Below, in pieces: positions 12,001-23,935 of a DNA stretch of 64,000 nucleotides. The notes beneath the pieces are model-generated. The model was not told the origin of the DNA. It did not search any database and saw only the letters and a list, made by a program, of their open reading frames with translations. The translations under genes were made by a program, and so were the position numbers. The stretch is from NCBI RefSeq assembly GCF_001949145.1, contig NW_019091426.1, positions 309,247-373,246 on the forward strand, written 5' to 3'. The DNA comes from Acanthaster planci. Lineage: Eukaryota > Echinodermata > Asteroidea > Valvatida > Acanthasteridae. Within the stretch, counting starts at the first letter, position 1. The number at the start of each line of letters is the position of its first letter.

Positions 12001-14548
12001 CTTCCATCTCTGTGGTCTCGGGTTCGATTCCCGGCCCGGTCCACATGTGGATTGGGTTTTCAGTCCCTACCTGATTCCGTGGGTTTTACCCAGAACATTC
12101 CTCTAGGGTTTTCCTCTCACCTCTAAAACTGTAACTGCTTTTTACTGTTTCCCTTTACTGATGTTGGTGAATGTGGGTCGTTTGGCGGCTGCCCGAGGCG
12201 CCCTTGTGTGCCATCGGCTCCACCATGTTTAAATGTATTCACAATTCCACGCTTAATGTCTTCATTGTACAGCGCATTTGAACATATCTATATGAAATTT
12301 TCGCTTTATAAATGAATAAATTATTATCATTATTACATAACCAAGATTACTGCCAGTCCAAAGTCAGTGAACTGATACAATATAATTACTAAATTCACCT
12401 TCTGTGACTGAGTGAGTACATGGCCAAGCCATTACAATACACGGCTGAAGGTCAGGTGACCAAGATTCAAGAGCCACCACACCCATCGCATTCATTTTTG
12501 AGTTTTACCTCAAAAAGTAGAATATTATCCATTTATAATTTTAAAATGATCCCTACAATACATTTTAGAATTTGTCATTTCCTTTTTTTGATTTGTGGCT
12601 CTAACGTCCATGACTGTACAGTCTCCAGTTCCCTAATTTCACCACCTGTTGTAAAGTCTAATTGGTTTCACAGTAAGTGGGAAATGAGGGACGTGACGGC
12701 TATACAATCGCGGATGTTTGAGGAATTTTTTAAGGGTAAAAAAGTCTGAAATTGCCCTAGCTCTGAATCCCACATCATGCAATATGTGTACAAATTCACT
12801 GTGTCAATGTATGGATCCTGATGAAGATTTGCCACACTAATATTTTAAGGTCTATCCACAAACATTCACCTCTGCATGGTCAGTTGCCATGCCAGTATAC
12901 CAAAACATATCAGGACTGTTAACCTATCACATATCCATTGCCATTTTTTTTTCAATAAAAAGAATATCATGTTTCACACTAAAAGTACATTAGGCCTACC
13001 TTTGTCCAGCACAATCATTGAAAGTACGCAACTTGCACAATATTTCTTGCGCACTTTTTATCAGGTTGGCATAGTTTAAATCTGCGCAGGTAACACTGAG
13101 TGCAATCTTTGAACATGTGCAATTTTAGTGCCTCAATCTGTGCAATTTTAAAGGGGTTATGATGGTTAGCATTCAACTGGGCGGGAGATTCCTATTTCCT
13201 TAGAAGCAATGATCTCGTGGGAGTGCAGCGGCCATCGAACCCCATAGTTCTGGGGGTAGCCTACAAAATGTACACGGGGTCCGGGGATGAACAGCGAGAC
13301 AACATCATTTTCGGTGATTAATGAGTCTTTTATTGCTGGAAAAGCTGTTGCTCAAAATGACAAATGAAAGTCCGCAAACAGCGTGCATGGTAGGCCCCAT
13401 GATGATGATAAATTAAAACTAATGTTGGACATCTCGTACCCGGGACAATTCATACCCAGGACAACTCATACCCAGAACAAGTCATGCCGGGACATGTCCT
13501 ACCCAGGACAATTTGTACCCTCCCCCCCAAAACGGTGGGGTCCGACATACGCTCCGCTCCCATGGCTGAGCAGACATCAGACCCCACAGTTCTGGGGGTA
13601 TTCATACCCGGGACAACTCATAACCCAAGAGAAATTACATTTTATCATACAGGGGTAGGTTGAAGAGACATCACATCAGAATTATGGTATAGCATATTGA
13701 AAAACCGTAAATCAGTTGAAGGGGAAGTAACATGCATTTTATTACCGGGTATGAATTGTTCCGGGTATCAAGTGTGCCGGGTACGAGATGTCTCGAGTAT
13801 AAGTTGACTCGGGTACGAGTTGTACCGGGTACGATGTCCCGATTCTCGCAGTCGGCATGACGTCACTGTGGACTTTTAACACAGAAAAGGAGCAAAGTTA
13901 CCCTTCGTGCTATTCAATAATGCACAAAAGTTCCTGGATGTCTGATCACGAGATTTCTCACGGTTGGGATGATGTCACTGATTCTTGATTCTTCCCTCTG
14001 ATTAGTCAATTGGTGGCTATTCCATATTTCACACTCAAAACTCAAACTCAAAGGGGCTAAAATAGTGTTGGCGTCTATGGGGAAAATCTAAATTATTGAC
14101 TGGACTCTTAACCTTTACATCAAATGTGCCTGAAATTTCACTATTTATGCGCTATGAATATCACCAACACTGTACTGAAAGGGTTTCAGTTATATTTAGG
14201 CCTATCATGTTGCAGCAAAAAAGGAGGAAAACATCAGAATATGCATATCCGGTATATCCCTGTACAAAGTGAATGAAGAGGAGAGGCTCTCTTTTACAAT
14301 CTGTCTCTTTTCTGTGGTGGCGACAGAAAACAGACAAATTGTAAAAGACAGCCACTACAGCCCTACGCGTGGGGCTACCCCTACGCCCAGACGTGAGTGC
14401 AAGCCAATAGTCCTAAATCATTAAACATGTTAAAAAATGGAGCAACCTCAGACCGCCAGCATGGCCAGTGACCGCGAGAAAAGGCCTAGGCCTACCATCA
14501 AAACATTCTTAACTTACGTCTAAACTCCTTTTTGTCATTAGAATTCAT
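1..14548 (-). CDS. TONSL: TONSL (Tonsoku-like) DNA repair scaffold, 17 exons, C-terminus off the window
   Basis: TONSL pairs with MMS22L, reads newly deposited histone H4 unmethylated at K20, and supports homologous recombination at damaged forks (family knowledge). Exons in transcript order: 14518-14548, 11748-11843, 11031-11343, 10062-10220, 9279-9450, 8559-8673, 8004-8149, 7186-7338, 6553-6678, 5865-6087, 5429-5493, 5192-5281, 4028-4264, 3203-3323, 1370-2394, 368-531, 1-62. All junctions are GT-AG and all phases agree, giving about 1,099 residues. The order is TPR repeats (motifs such as [19 protein letters not shown]), an acidic segment, ankyrin repeats ([14 protein letters not shown]), a long Ser/Pro-rich region with LIPEEEY, then the start of the ubiquitin-like/LRR part ([14 protein letters not shown]). 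The terminal LRRs lie outside. The start at 14,548 gives an N-terminus aligning with vertebrate TONSL. The exon 6 donor (GTCAAT) is weak, and a small missed exon between exons 6 and 7 is possible. Confidence 0.93.
532..1369 (-). other. TONSL intron 16, no recognised content
   Basis: This is the 838-bp intron between the last two complete TONSL exons. A 78-codon minus-strand reading frame (798-1034) falls here, but it has no family match I recognise and no splice context, so I regard it as chance or old repeat debris. Confidence 0.5.
11968..12330 (+). repeat. tRNA-derived SINE (TONSL intron 1)
   Basis: A tRNA-like head carries a B-box (GGTTCGATTCCCGG at 12021-12034). It is followed by a body with GTGGGTTTTACCCAGAACAT and a 3' end resembling GCTTTATAAATGAATAAATTATTA, the usual shape of invertebrate tRNA-derived SINE tails. 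Related copies occur at 36110-36350, 54140-54313 (reverse) and 61800-62030, which supports a dispersed family rather than a functional tRNA gene. The A-box half is degenerate. Confidence 0.75.
13420..13850. mobile_element. Small foldback element built of 16-bp units (TONSL intron 1)
   Basis: The left side (13,425-13,510) is a run of about 16-bp units of the form TCATACCCGGGACAAC, varying at several positions. One further unit lies at about 13,600. The right side (13,745-13,848) carries the reverse complement of the same unit (GAATTGTTCCGGGTATCA and relatives). The outer ends match as GGACATCTCGTACCC and its inverse near 13,848. Inverted arms of short tandem units are typical of foldback-type non-autonomous DNA transposons. 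No target duplication could be fixed. Confidence 0.65.
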
Positions 14549-16538
14549 GTCCTATTAATGCAAGGGCTCACAACGTGGATGAGAAGTCCATTAATTAATC
14601 TTGTTTCGAACGCTGCCTCGGTTTTTTCACTCAACATTTGGTCGACCTGTGGAACTTGACAACAGAGGGAGTCGCCATCTTGAAATTCCCGCGATTGGGA
14701 ATGCCCTTTTTTTTCCNAGAGGGAAATTAATTAATGGTTAAATAAATTTAAAGCTTCTAAAATCTTGTACGACTTATCACCAATTTATGAAAGCCCTTGT
14801 TGATGGGAAAAAACAAGCAAATAATAGTAGGTTTGCCAATGCCATGAAATAATTTGTCATTTCAAAATAAATTTTGGACCCAACATGAACAATAATAAAA
14901 CTTCTGGCAAAAAAATATCCAAATTTTCAGGGATCCTCTTCAATTCCTTTAACAGTTACTACTACTTCTACTAGTTCTTATTGTGTCATTTTGTCCGTCA
15001 CACAAGCCACTTTAGTTTGATTCTCTAAAGAACAAATGTCAGGCGATATCAGACGGTTTGGCCTGTGGAAATAGCAATGGTAGATTTCTGAGTCGTAGGG
15101 CAAGTACTGTACTATTTTAAGTGAATTCATACCCTATTGTACAACGTACTACGCGCAATGTGACCGCGTATCAAGGTTTCACGTGACATAACATGACGGG
15201 CAGAGGTGTCCGTGCACTGCGTAAATTGAATACTGACCGTCAAAAATCACGTGACTGAAAAGCCTCCATTTCCCGCTGCGTTCATACGCCTGGCAATTGG
15301 ATGCGAGACAGTGTCATCCATTCGTATTGGTCAAAAGCTGGTCTGTGTGCGCCGCGGCACGCAGAACTCGCCATGAGCGCCCCACTGTCCATAATTGTGA
15401 GGAGATTCTTTTGGATTACTTGCACGAGAGATATACCATAAAATGGACGGGGAATTCAGGGAAAAGATAGTAAACCTGTTTAACAAAGCCCTTGGAAATT
15501 TATCGTGTGTTGACTTCCTTTAACTCGCTAACCCAAACAGTATGTGCTTGGTACGGTGATTCGGTCTTAAACGTACGTTTCAGACTGGCCAAGCAAGTTC
15601 CAGCCCTTACTAGTGACAAGTTTAACACTGTCTTAGTGGTCTAAGAGAACCATTTAGGTGGCTATTGAATTTGGACAGAGGTAGTTTGTTAAAGCATGAT
15701 AATGCATGCACACGGTATCAAAGCAAAGTTACGTTACCTATTTGCACTTTGGCCACAATACAGTTGGACATGAAACTGAATTAAGTTAGGCCCAATACGG
15801 CGCGGATGTACACAAAAAAAACCTGGACTTGCAACGCCTTTGTGTGAAGAAGAAGCAAACCAGCGGCCATTTTACCGAACCAAATATAAACGTGGGTTGG
15901 GTCCCTTCTACTGACGTCAGGAAGAACAAAGGCGGGCATTGCCAGGAAAGTTTTGTATTCGAATCGGTAAATTGTGGATTGTGTGCGAGTGGATTCAATG
16001 ACTCTATAAGCTGATAAGGGCATTGCGAGTCCAGATTTTATTATACACGTCCGTGCAAGCGCCTTTCCACATGCGCGTCAACCATGCGCCAATGAAGCGT
16101 CGCGTATCCATCAAAATCGCTCCCCGGGCGATTTTGACTGCTGAATGCAACGCACACGTGTGTAAGTTATGTTGAATGTGTCTGTTCCATGAAAGTGAAA
16201 CGCATAAATGTGTCGTATACGCAACGCACCCCAAAAACTATGCATAGAAAGGCGCCTTTATGCATTTTTTCCACGCTGTATACGGTAATGATTTATAGGA
16301 AAATAAAATGAAAGTTTATAGGCATTATCCTGCGTTCTTTTTATGCTTCAGGGCTACTGGCGCTCTTTGAACTGGATACGCTCAGCATTATTGAGAGTTA
16401 AAAATAAAAACTACTATTTATAGTTTGCACTTTACCCTTTCTACGTGCTTCTATTAGTGACCCGTCTCTCTGGTCTTGGGAAGCAACAAAGCTGGGCATC
16501 TGAATTAACGCCAAGTGAGCATTAGTGATCGTTTCACA
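14549..16538. promoter_or_regulatory. Divergent intergenic interval between TONSL and GGCT-A
   Basis: The first codons of TONSL (minus) and GGCT copy A (plus) point away from each other across 1,990 bp, so this interval must contain both promoters and 5' UTRs. There is no coding exon I can support, although the region around 15,170-15,420 is richer in CpG than its surroundings. Specific promoter elements cannot be assigned from sequence alone. Confidence 0.5.
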
Positions 16539-19500
16539 ATGTGCCTGTATTTTGCATATGCCAGTAACATGCTGAGAGAGCGGTTACTATTAAATAATAT
16601 GCCATTGGCTCTTGTCACCATTGGAAAACTAAGAGTAAGTTAAACGTTTACCTATCTGGGTCTAAATCACTCCAGCTAGATCGAGACGCAACTACAGTAG
16701 TAACCCTCCACATGTACATGTAAATGTACAGTACATGTACGTGTATGGAGCGTCAAAAATGGACAACCCCATTTTCTCATTTTCTGCTAGTAGATTTTCG
16801 GGATTTTGGACTTTGCGTATAGCATTTTCAAAGACGCAATTTTCCGCCAGCAGAAATTTGGATTTTACTTTAACAACTCTCGTGGCGTGTCAAAAGTGGA
16901 CAACTAAAACTTCAAATTCCCACCGGCAAAATCACTGTCATGCTCCCAAAGTGGACAACCCCATTTTCTCATTTTCTGCTGGTAGATTTTCGGGTTTTGG
17001 GAATTTGCGTAAAGCAATTTCAAAAACTCACTTTTCTGCTAGCAAAAATTGGTAATTTACTTGAAGGAGTCTTCGTAGCACGTCAAAAGTGGACAAGTAA
17101 AAACTTCAAATTTCCACCAGCAAATTTTATTTGACGCTCCCAAAGAGGACAACCCCATTTTCTCATTTTCTGCAAGTAGATGTTGGGTTTTTTGAAGATG
17201 CACCACCCCTTTTCATAAAACCCAATTTTCTGCTGGCAGAAATTTGGATTTTACTTTGCCGACTGTGGGGTGGTCCAAAAGGTCCAGTTGAAAACTGAAA
17301 TGACCTCTGTGCTCCCTACGCTCAAAATGGAACGGTCTTGGGAAGATGGCAGCCAACATACACCTGACGGATGGCGTCGCAGCTCGGCAAAAATGTGGGT
17401 GATTCCTATTAAGAAACATGCAAATAGGAAAGGGGCTGCCCAAAGCCTGACAGTCCTGTATGGTACCACAAACTTCCGACTTCCCAGCACACAGTGCAAT
17501 TCGAGTGACGGTGGTGGCTTGCCGTCGGGAATTTCCATTTTAAATAAATGAGCGCATGGTGATGCGTCCCCTAAACGATGCTAGCAGTAATAAACCATTG
17601 TACCCATGGCCAGTAGAATAATTGAATTTATTGTGGAACGAAAAAAGGTTGTAATTGAAAAAGTCACGTCAAGAGAAGAAACCAAGTGCTTTTCAATCAA
17701 GTCAACCAAGAGTTTCAAAAACTTGAACTTGCTGAAATAATTTTGACATCCAACAAAAAAATTCCCAAACACGTATTCAGCCAATAATTCTGTAATGAAC
17801 TGGGCAAAACATACACGCAATATTTGAGTGGGAGGAACACCGATATTTAATTCTCTTCGTGTGAAGCTCTGGAAAACAATTACAAGACAAACAGAAAATG
17901 CTCATGTAGCATTTGTGATACACCGAAAGAAAGTAATACAATATATCTACAACTATAGTGTCCACAGTCCCAGAAGTAGCCGGGTGAAGTTCAAGAGAAA
18001 TAGAGAACAAGTTACTTCCCTTAACTTGGCATTAGGCCCTTCGGTAGTCGGAATATTACAAATTCCAATAAAAAAAAGGATAGCCACGAAGAAAATGAAT
18101 CTTTCAGCCAGTACACCAGTCGGTCACTGATATGACATCAAAGATTTAATTCAATATTTATCATTCAAATCTTTGTTCAAGTCATCAATAGACGTGGGCA
18201 GTTATAGTGGAGGCCTTGGTCATTAATATGAAGACAAATGATTCAAAATGACAACGTGAAGAGATATTAACGCAATGAAAACACAAACTTGCAAGTGACG
18301 GCCCAGAGCACTGAGTCGTCAAATACATGTACTGTGAAATGCATGAACGGTGGATTGTATAACAAATCTTAGGATATCTGAATATAAAAAACTGGTTGTT
18401 AACTCTTGCCACTCCGAGTAACTTCTACCATAATCAGTTCATAATTTTTGTCAATCTTGGACATATTATTTTCAATAATTTCCTTTAGAATAATACTCCC
18501 CTCCGATAAATCCCATAAAATCAACATCCTTGACGTGAAATACAAGTTACATGAAACAAGCCAATCACGCCAAGGGACTCTGACGCCCCATGCCCGTCCA
18601 CAGACGGCTCCGCACGTTTGCAGTACTACTACGACGGACCGTCACTCTGGCTCTGGCAGCCACTTCGCAACTTTCGTCTACCTTGTTTTTTTCAGGGTGC
18701 AGACCACTAATTCAAGTGAGAATTTCTGGCCAGCTCATTAGCGTTAAAAGTGCCCCCACAGTATCTTTTGGAAAAGGAGATTGTTTAGCCCCCAAAATGA
18801 TGAGATTGTATAAATTGTTGCCAGGATCAACTCCCTGGGTCTTTGAGCTTTCAAATTAGAGCAGAAGGGCTAAAAACTACGGTTGAAAAATGGTCTTAAG
18901 TGCCCTAGAAANNNNNNNNNNNNNNNNNNNNNNNNNNNNNNNNNNNNNNNNNNNNNNNNNNNNNNNNNNNNNNNNNNNNNNNNNNNNNNNNNNNNNNNNN
19001 NNNNNNNNNNNNNNNNNNNNNNNNNNNNNNNNNNNNNNNNNNNNNNNNNNNNNNNNNNNNNNNNNNNNNNNNNNNNNNNNNNNNNNNNNNNNNNNNNNNN
19101 NNNNNNNNNNNNNNNNNNNNNNNNNNNNNNNNNNNNNNNNNNNNNNNNNNNNNNNNNNNNNNNNNNNNNNNNNNNNNNNNNNNNNNNNNNNNNNNNNNNN
19201 NNNNNNNNNNNNNNNNNNNNNNNNNNNNNNNNNNNNNNNNNNNNNNNNNNNNNNNNNNNNNNNNNNNNNNNNNNNNNNNNNNNNNNNNNTTTTGTTTTGT
19301 GGGAATAATTAAAAATGTAATTGGTTAACCCACGAAAAATTGAAAAGAAATTGAAAGATAAGTGACCAGACAAGAATTTAATTTGTGTTTCAGAAATCTC
19401 AGGGATGTTGGCGTGCATGATATTGGGCCCTGAACAGTGCTGATTTTACACTGTTTTCAATGGGGCTTGAATTAGTGGACTGGACCATTCTGGGTCGGGT

Positions 19501-21764
19501 GATGCCAATCTTTCCAAGACCGTTAAATTTCAACGTAGGGAGAAAAGTGTCCTTCCAGTTTTTTTTAACCACTTTTGGACCACCTCGCTGTCGGCAAAGT
19601 AAAATCCAAATATCTGCTAGCAGAAAATAAGGTTTTGTGAAAAGGGATGGTGAATCTTCAAAAACCTTAACATCTACTTGCAGAAAGGAGAAAATTGGGT
19701 TGTCCTCTTTGGGAGCGTCAAATAAAATTTGCTGGTGGAAATTTGAAGTTAAATTTTTAGTTGTCCACTGTTGACGCGCTACGAAGACTTCTTCAAGTAA
19801 ATTACCAATTTTTGCTAACAGAAAAGTGAGTTTTTGATATTGCTTCACGCAAATTCCCCAAACCCGAAAATCTACAAGCAGAAAATGAGAAAATGGGGTT
19901 GTCCACTTTGGGAGCATGACAGTAATTTTGCCAGTGGGAATTTGAAGTTTTTAGTTGTCCACTTTTGACACACCACGAGAGTTGTTAAAGTAAAATCCAA
20001 ATTTCTGCTGGCGGAAAATTGCATTTTTTGAAAATGCTATACGCAAAGTCCAAAATCCCGAAAATCTACCAGCAGAAAATGAGAAAATGGGGTTGTCCAT
20101 TTTGACGCTCCATAGTATCTGGTCTAGTGCAATTCCATAACTGGGTGAAATTTCGTAAGGATCACCCGGGGGTTGACACATTTCCCGGGGCACTAGTAAA
20201 ATGAACTGCACGTGGCCTGTACATAGGTTTGTGTGCTTTCGATTTTAAATGGGGAACCCGTGGGGACGCCCCGCCCCCTTCAAGTTACTCCCGGACTTGT
20301 AGTCGAATGTAAAGTATTTGACAACTTTCAAGCTGTCTATCTTTTACCCCTCNGGCATCATACCATTTCGGCGTGCTATATTTAAGCCGTAATCTCTATT
20401 TTTGAAGTGTTGCAACTTTGTAATTGTACCCCTCCCAAATTTGCAAAGACGTGCTACAGGAAGCTCATTTTGTTTCTTACCTAGAACTACAGGCTCCGCT
20501 TCGCTGAGCATCCTGGTTGGCCGACCGATTTCGTGTGGAAGGGTGCCATGGCGACTATTGACCAATCTAAGGGGCAGTCTGTGTGGGGCGCCGTGCTTAA
20601 AATCAACGAAAGTGATCTTCCGCGGTTGTATGAGTAAGATATACATGTACACAGGCATGTACATGATGTGATGGTTTTCACAGGAGCTCTAGCCTACAGT
20701 TCATTTTTTTCCCACAAAGGACAAACTTCGAGTTGATCAAAGACCGAGGGTGAATGACCTCAGATTAGTCTGATACAACCGAGCTTATTTAATACTTTTG
20801 GGTGTTAATACTTTGAAGACACGTTCATGCGTCCTTTGTGCCCTCCGATTTTGCAATTTTACCCAAGTAAAAGTAAAAGCCGGTTCATACTTTGAGCGAA
20901 TAGAAAAGCGATTTGACGTAAAGAAACAATCGCAGCGAAATTAGATCGAATTAAAATATGTTCAACTATCAAGAATTGAACGCCCAATTGTTTGATCCGA
21001 CTTCTCAAATTGAATTACTTTTGTGTTCACTTTCGTGCCATGCATGAACCGGCCTCAAATCAATATCCCTGTGATTATCCTAAATTCGGAAGCTAATCAG
21101 AATCGAAACCTGGACTGTTTATCCAACAGCGTTATCTGTCACAGAACACTCATAATAATGTATAATTAATTCAGTGAGATGACCTCTTCTACAGTTTTAG
21201 TCTCAAACATGCAAATTCCTTATTAACAACTTGAGGAAAAGTTTCCAAGCTTGATTTCCTTTCTCAAACACTAAACCTGAGTTTATTGAAATTATACAGT
21301 CGTGTTCATTTTGTTTGCATATGGGTTATTTTTTTTCTTTTTTCAGAAAAATAAAAAGGGGTTACTATTTTAGTTATACACAAAAAAATTCTAACTCAGT
21401 TCTTTCGATTGACTGGCTGACAAAATCACCTTTTCCTTTAAGGAAAACCAGTTTCGATCTTTGTCTTTCATACACCAGGCAAGAAACAGTAAACCAAGGG
21501 TTTTACCGTTGCCTGGATCCTGTCACTATCACGCCCCTAGAACAGGCTCAAGATGTTCTCCAGTGCTTTACTCTGCAAATGGTGGATCCTATCTTCGACA
21601 AGAAACCGTCACCTCACTACCTGAAAGTTATCCTCGCTGGAGCAAGACAGAAACGTCTACCAGGCGACTATCAAAAATACCTGGCTGATATAGATCATAA
21701 CGGTTACGACGGATCTCTGCCATTATTCGATAAGATCATGACGAATGTTCATCTCGAACATTGA
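16539..21764 (+). CDS. GGCT: Gamma-glutamylcyclotransferase-like protein, copy A (3 exons)
   Basis: GGCT converts gamma-glutamyl dipeptides to 5-oxoproline and a free amino acid in the glutathione (gamma-glutamyl) cycle, in the cytosol. Exons are 16539-16634, 20485-20633 and 21479-21764, with intron phases 0 and 2 and consensus GTAAGT and GTAAGA donors. The product is about 176 aa, against 188 in human. Exon 1 has CLYFAYASNMLRERLLL, where the family dipeptide-binding motif YGSNL reads YASNM. Exon 2 has SKGQSVWGAVLKI, and exon 3 begins with QETV, keeping the glutamate equivalent to human catalytic Glu98. The start is the only in-frame ATG after an upstream stop at 16,506. A 3.37-kb foldback element fills most of intron 1. 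The reading frame is open throughout, so it is probably a functional but divergent paralogue of the copy at 34,573. Confidence 0.85.
16746..20112. mobile_element. 3.37-kb foldback transposon with ~600-bp inverted arms (GGCT-A intron 1)
   Basis: The left arm (16,746 to about 17,345) and right arm (about 19,500-20,112) are inverted copies. Each contains three units starting GGACAACCCCATTTTCTC; in the left arm these fall at 16,761, 16,953 and 17,147, a spacing of 192-194 bp. The ends read TGGAGCGTCAAAA and its inverse, flanked by TA on both sides (16,744-16,745 and 20,113-20,114), a candidate TA target duplication. The unique middle (17,350-19,500) includes the assembly gap and no recognisable transposase, so the element looks non-autonomous. 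Open frames inside the arms are by-products of the repeat units. Confidence 0.85.
18912..19289. other. Assembly gap (378 N)
   Basis: A run of N bases inside the spacer of the foldback element. The size may be an estimate. Long inverted arms commonly break assemblies, which is a plausible cause here. Confidence 0.99.
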
Positions 21765-22124
21765 ATTAAGTACTAATACTTTGAATATGAGTGAATTAAG
21801 CACTGTGGACTCCAACACTTAAAAGTCTGGGCCATTCACATTGTAATCGAGTCCCCTCTACTGCAGTCTTTGACGTATTCCCGGAGTTTACACCTTGTTT
21901 TCAAGTTCCTCTTGCAGAAAAGTAAAGATGTCTAAATGTGGACTGTGGTCAGTGAAAGCTTGCATCCAGTTAATGGCACGGCCGTTCATTTCACCAAGAT
22001 ACCCATTCAGTTCATGGGAAACTCGAGAAGGAACATGAGAACAATGAACTGTCGTTGGCTAATGCCAAAGTAGTTGTCAGTACTCTGTGCTACTCGGTAG
22101 AATCACTTTTCTTGTGGTCAACTT

Positions 22125-22130
22125 AATAAA
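22125..22130 (+). terminator. Polyadenylation signal AATAAA of GGCT-A (candidate)
   Basis: This AATAAA lies 361 bases after the GGCT-A stop codon, on the coding strand and before the first Polinton sequence. It is the best-placed cleavage signal; usage cannot be proven from DNA. Confidence 0.5.
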
Positions 22131-22764
22131 CCAGCGTCGTCTCAAATAACGCCAATTCTGGGTGTTTTTAGATATTTTAAAAATGCTGTTTTAAATATGT
22201 AAGTTTATTTAAGTCCTGAACATTTAACTCGACGAGCAAGCTTTATAATCTGCCAGGGCGCATATCGTCAGCCGTAAAAACTCTTTGTCAACATTACCTT
22301 TTTGTGATTTTTTCCCTTCAGTTCTGTTCCAGTCTTTGCTCCCCTTCGACTGATCCGTTGGGAAAGTAGTAGGATAAAAGTTGCTTTCCCAGTGCTAAAA
22401 TGTCCCACCACATCGTAAAATTAAGTATTAAGCAAAGGCTTCACTTCAAATATTTATATCGGAGCCTTCCCATTCAACTCATATATCCTTTAGTTAGAAA
22501 ATGCTACAAATGAGACGATCCAAAGACGACACCGCGGCGCTGGACTCAAGAGATCATATCTCATTTCAGCAGGTCAGGGTTTTACGGCATTACACGGGCA
22601 AAGCTATTTGAAATGTTATTTGAATGTCATAATAAGGCTGAGGATACGGAAATAGGGACGAAAGGTCATGACCAAAGGAATCTGTATCATGGCCGTTTTG
22701 TATATATACCCAGCAAGAAATGAGACCGAGGGGTACCCCCCAACATNATATGGCTTTTAAAACA
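22131..22764. other. Intergenic interval, no gene seen
   Basis: This is the interval between the GGCT-A 3' end and the first recognisable Polinton polymerase sequence. No exon, tRNA or terminal repeat was recognised. A single N lies at 22,747. The true left end of the Polinton may fall in here but leaves no visible terminal inverted repeat. Confidence 0.5.
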
Positions 22765-23620
22765 CTCTGGCGTGGAATTGGAGCTGCTGACAAACGTCGA
22801 TAAACACCTATTTTTCGAGAGGGCCAAACGAGGCGGAATTTCGAGCGTAGGGGCAAAGCGCTATACGCCAAAGCAAATAATCAAGATTCAAAAGACTTTA
22901 ATCCAAACATTCCTACGTCTTATATAATGTATTTAGACGCAAATAATTTGTACAGTTGGGCCATGAGTCAATCGTTGCCTTTTGAAGACTTTAGATGGGT
23001 TCAAGACACGACTAAATTTACTCCAGACTATATCGCAAAACTTTCACCAAAAGCGTCGAAAGGCTATGTGCACGACGTAACCTTAGACTATAACATTTAC
23101 ACGACAAGCACAACAATTTCCCACTAGCACCAGAAAATATATCGGTCCCCCACGACTGGCTCTCAGACTACCAAAAGATTTGATAGAAAACAGAAAGAGG
23201 GTTACTTTTATAGACAAGCTCTTATCCACTTTGGGCACCAAGCACAAATATGTTGTGCATTATCGCACGTTGCAAAAATATCTGGAATTAGGACTAGATT
23301 TAAAAGAGGTGCACCGAGCAACGTCTTTTAAACAGGCTCCGTGGATGAAAAGTTACATCAACAAAAACACCGAGTTGAGAAAATTGGCAAAGTCTGATTT
23401 CGAAAAAGACTTTTTCAAATTAATCAACAATTCAGTCTTTGGTAAAACGATGGAAAACGTGAGTTATCGAATCGACGGGCATTTACTGAGAGATTTTCAA
23501 GACGCCTATAAATATAAGAAATTAATTTTTAAACCAAATTATAAAACCACTACGCTGTTTAAAGAGTGCGAGCTTTCATTTGTCGAGCTACTGCGACGCA
23601 GATATATTTCACAACTTTAA
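22765..23620 (+). pseudogene. Protein-primed family B DNA polymerase fragment (Polinton)
   Basis: A fragment of a viral-type family B DNA polymerase, the replicase of Polintons. The piece around 22,927 carries a motif A-like MYLDANNLYSWAM. The piece starting near 23,180 carries a motif B-like FKLINNSVFGKTMENV. The sequence before 22,927 is recognisably the preceding part of the same protein in another frame. There are frameshifts near 22,860 and 23,090-23,180. The exonuclease domain and the C-terminal motif C (YxDTD type) are absent; coding similarity ends near 23,600, where capsid-like sequence follows. It is clearly non-functional. Assignment to the Polinton/adintovirus group rests on the DxNNLY form of motif A and on its neighbours. 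Confidence 0.82.
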
Positions 23621-23935
23621 AGATCATTGGCTACCCCTGTCGCAGAGGAAAAACATAGGCTATTTGGGCCTGGAAAGGGAAAACGTGCCAAATTACGTTT
23701 GGGAGCTGCTGATGCTAACGCGGCTTTAAACGATGGTAAAGATAAAGCCATGGCAGACGCTTTTAAAAATCGTTACGCAATTGCGCTGGACGTGCCTCTT
23801 TTAACGGATCACGGGCCATTTTATCCCTCGGGATTTAAAGAACCTTTGACTTATCAATTTAAGGGACATGGCAAAGTGGTCAAAAGCGTAGACACGGCTG
23901 CCGAGTATTCAATTTCAGAGGGGAAGAAAATTTAA
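23621..23935 (+). pseudogene. Hexon-like major capsid protein fragment (Polinton), tentative
   Basis: The frame from 23,627 contains NRYAIALDVPLLTDHGPFYP, and the other frame over 23,640-23,720 contains IGYLGLERENVPNYVWEL. Both resemble the N-terminal third of double-jelly-roll capsid proteins of Polintons as I remember them, with a frameshift between them. The sequence then passes through DTAAEYSIS and stops. The rest of the capsid protein is missing. The identification is from pattern memory and needs a profile search. It starts within a few bases of the truncated polymerase, implying that a deletion joined them. Confidence 0.55.

Noticed and set aside
12021-12034. tRNA gene from the B-box-like sequence
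   Set aside because: The acceptor and anticodon stems do not pair and related copies are dispersed, so it is a SINE head.
16735-17134. Open frames such as MDNPIFSFSASRFSGFW and their mirror on the minus strand
   Set aside because: They fall inside the 193-bp units of the foldback arms and repeat with the unit; they have no codon or family signal.
18870-19418. Long open frames across 18,870-19,418
   Set aside because: They are artefacts of the N gap, which contains no stop codons.
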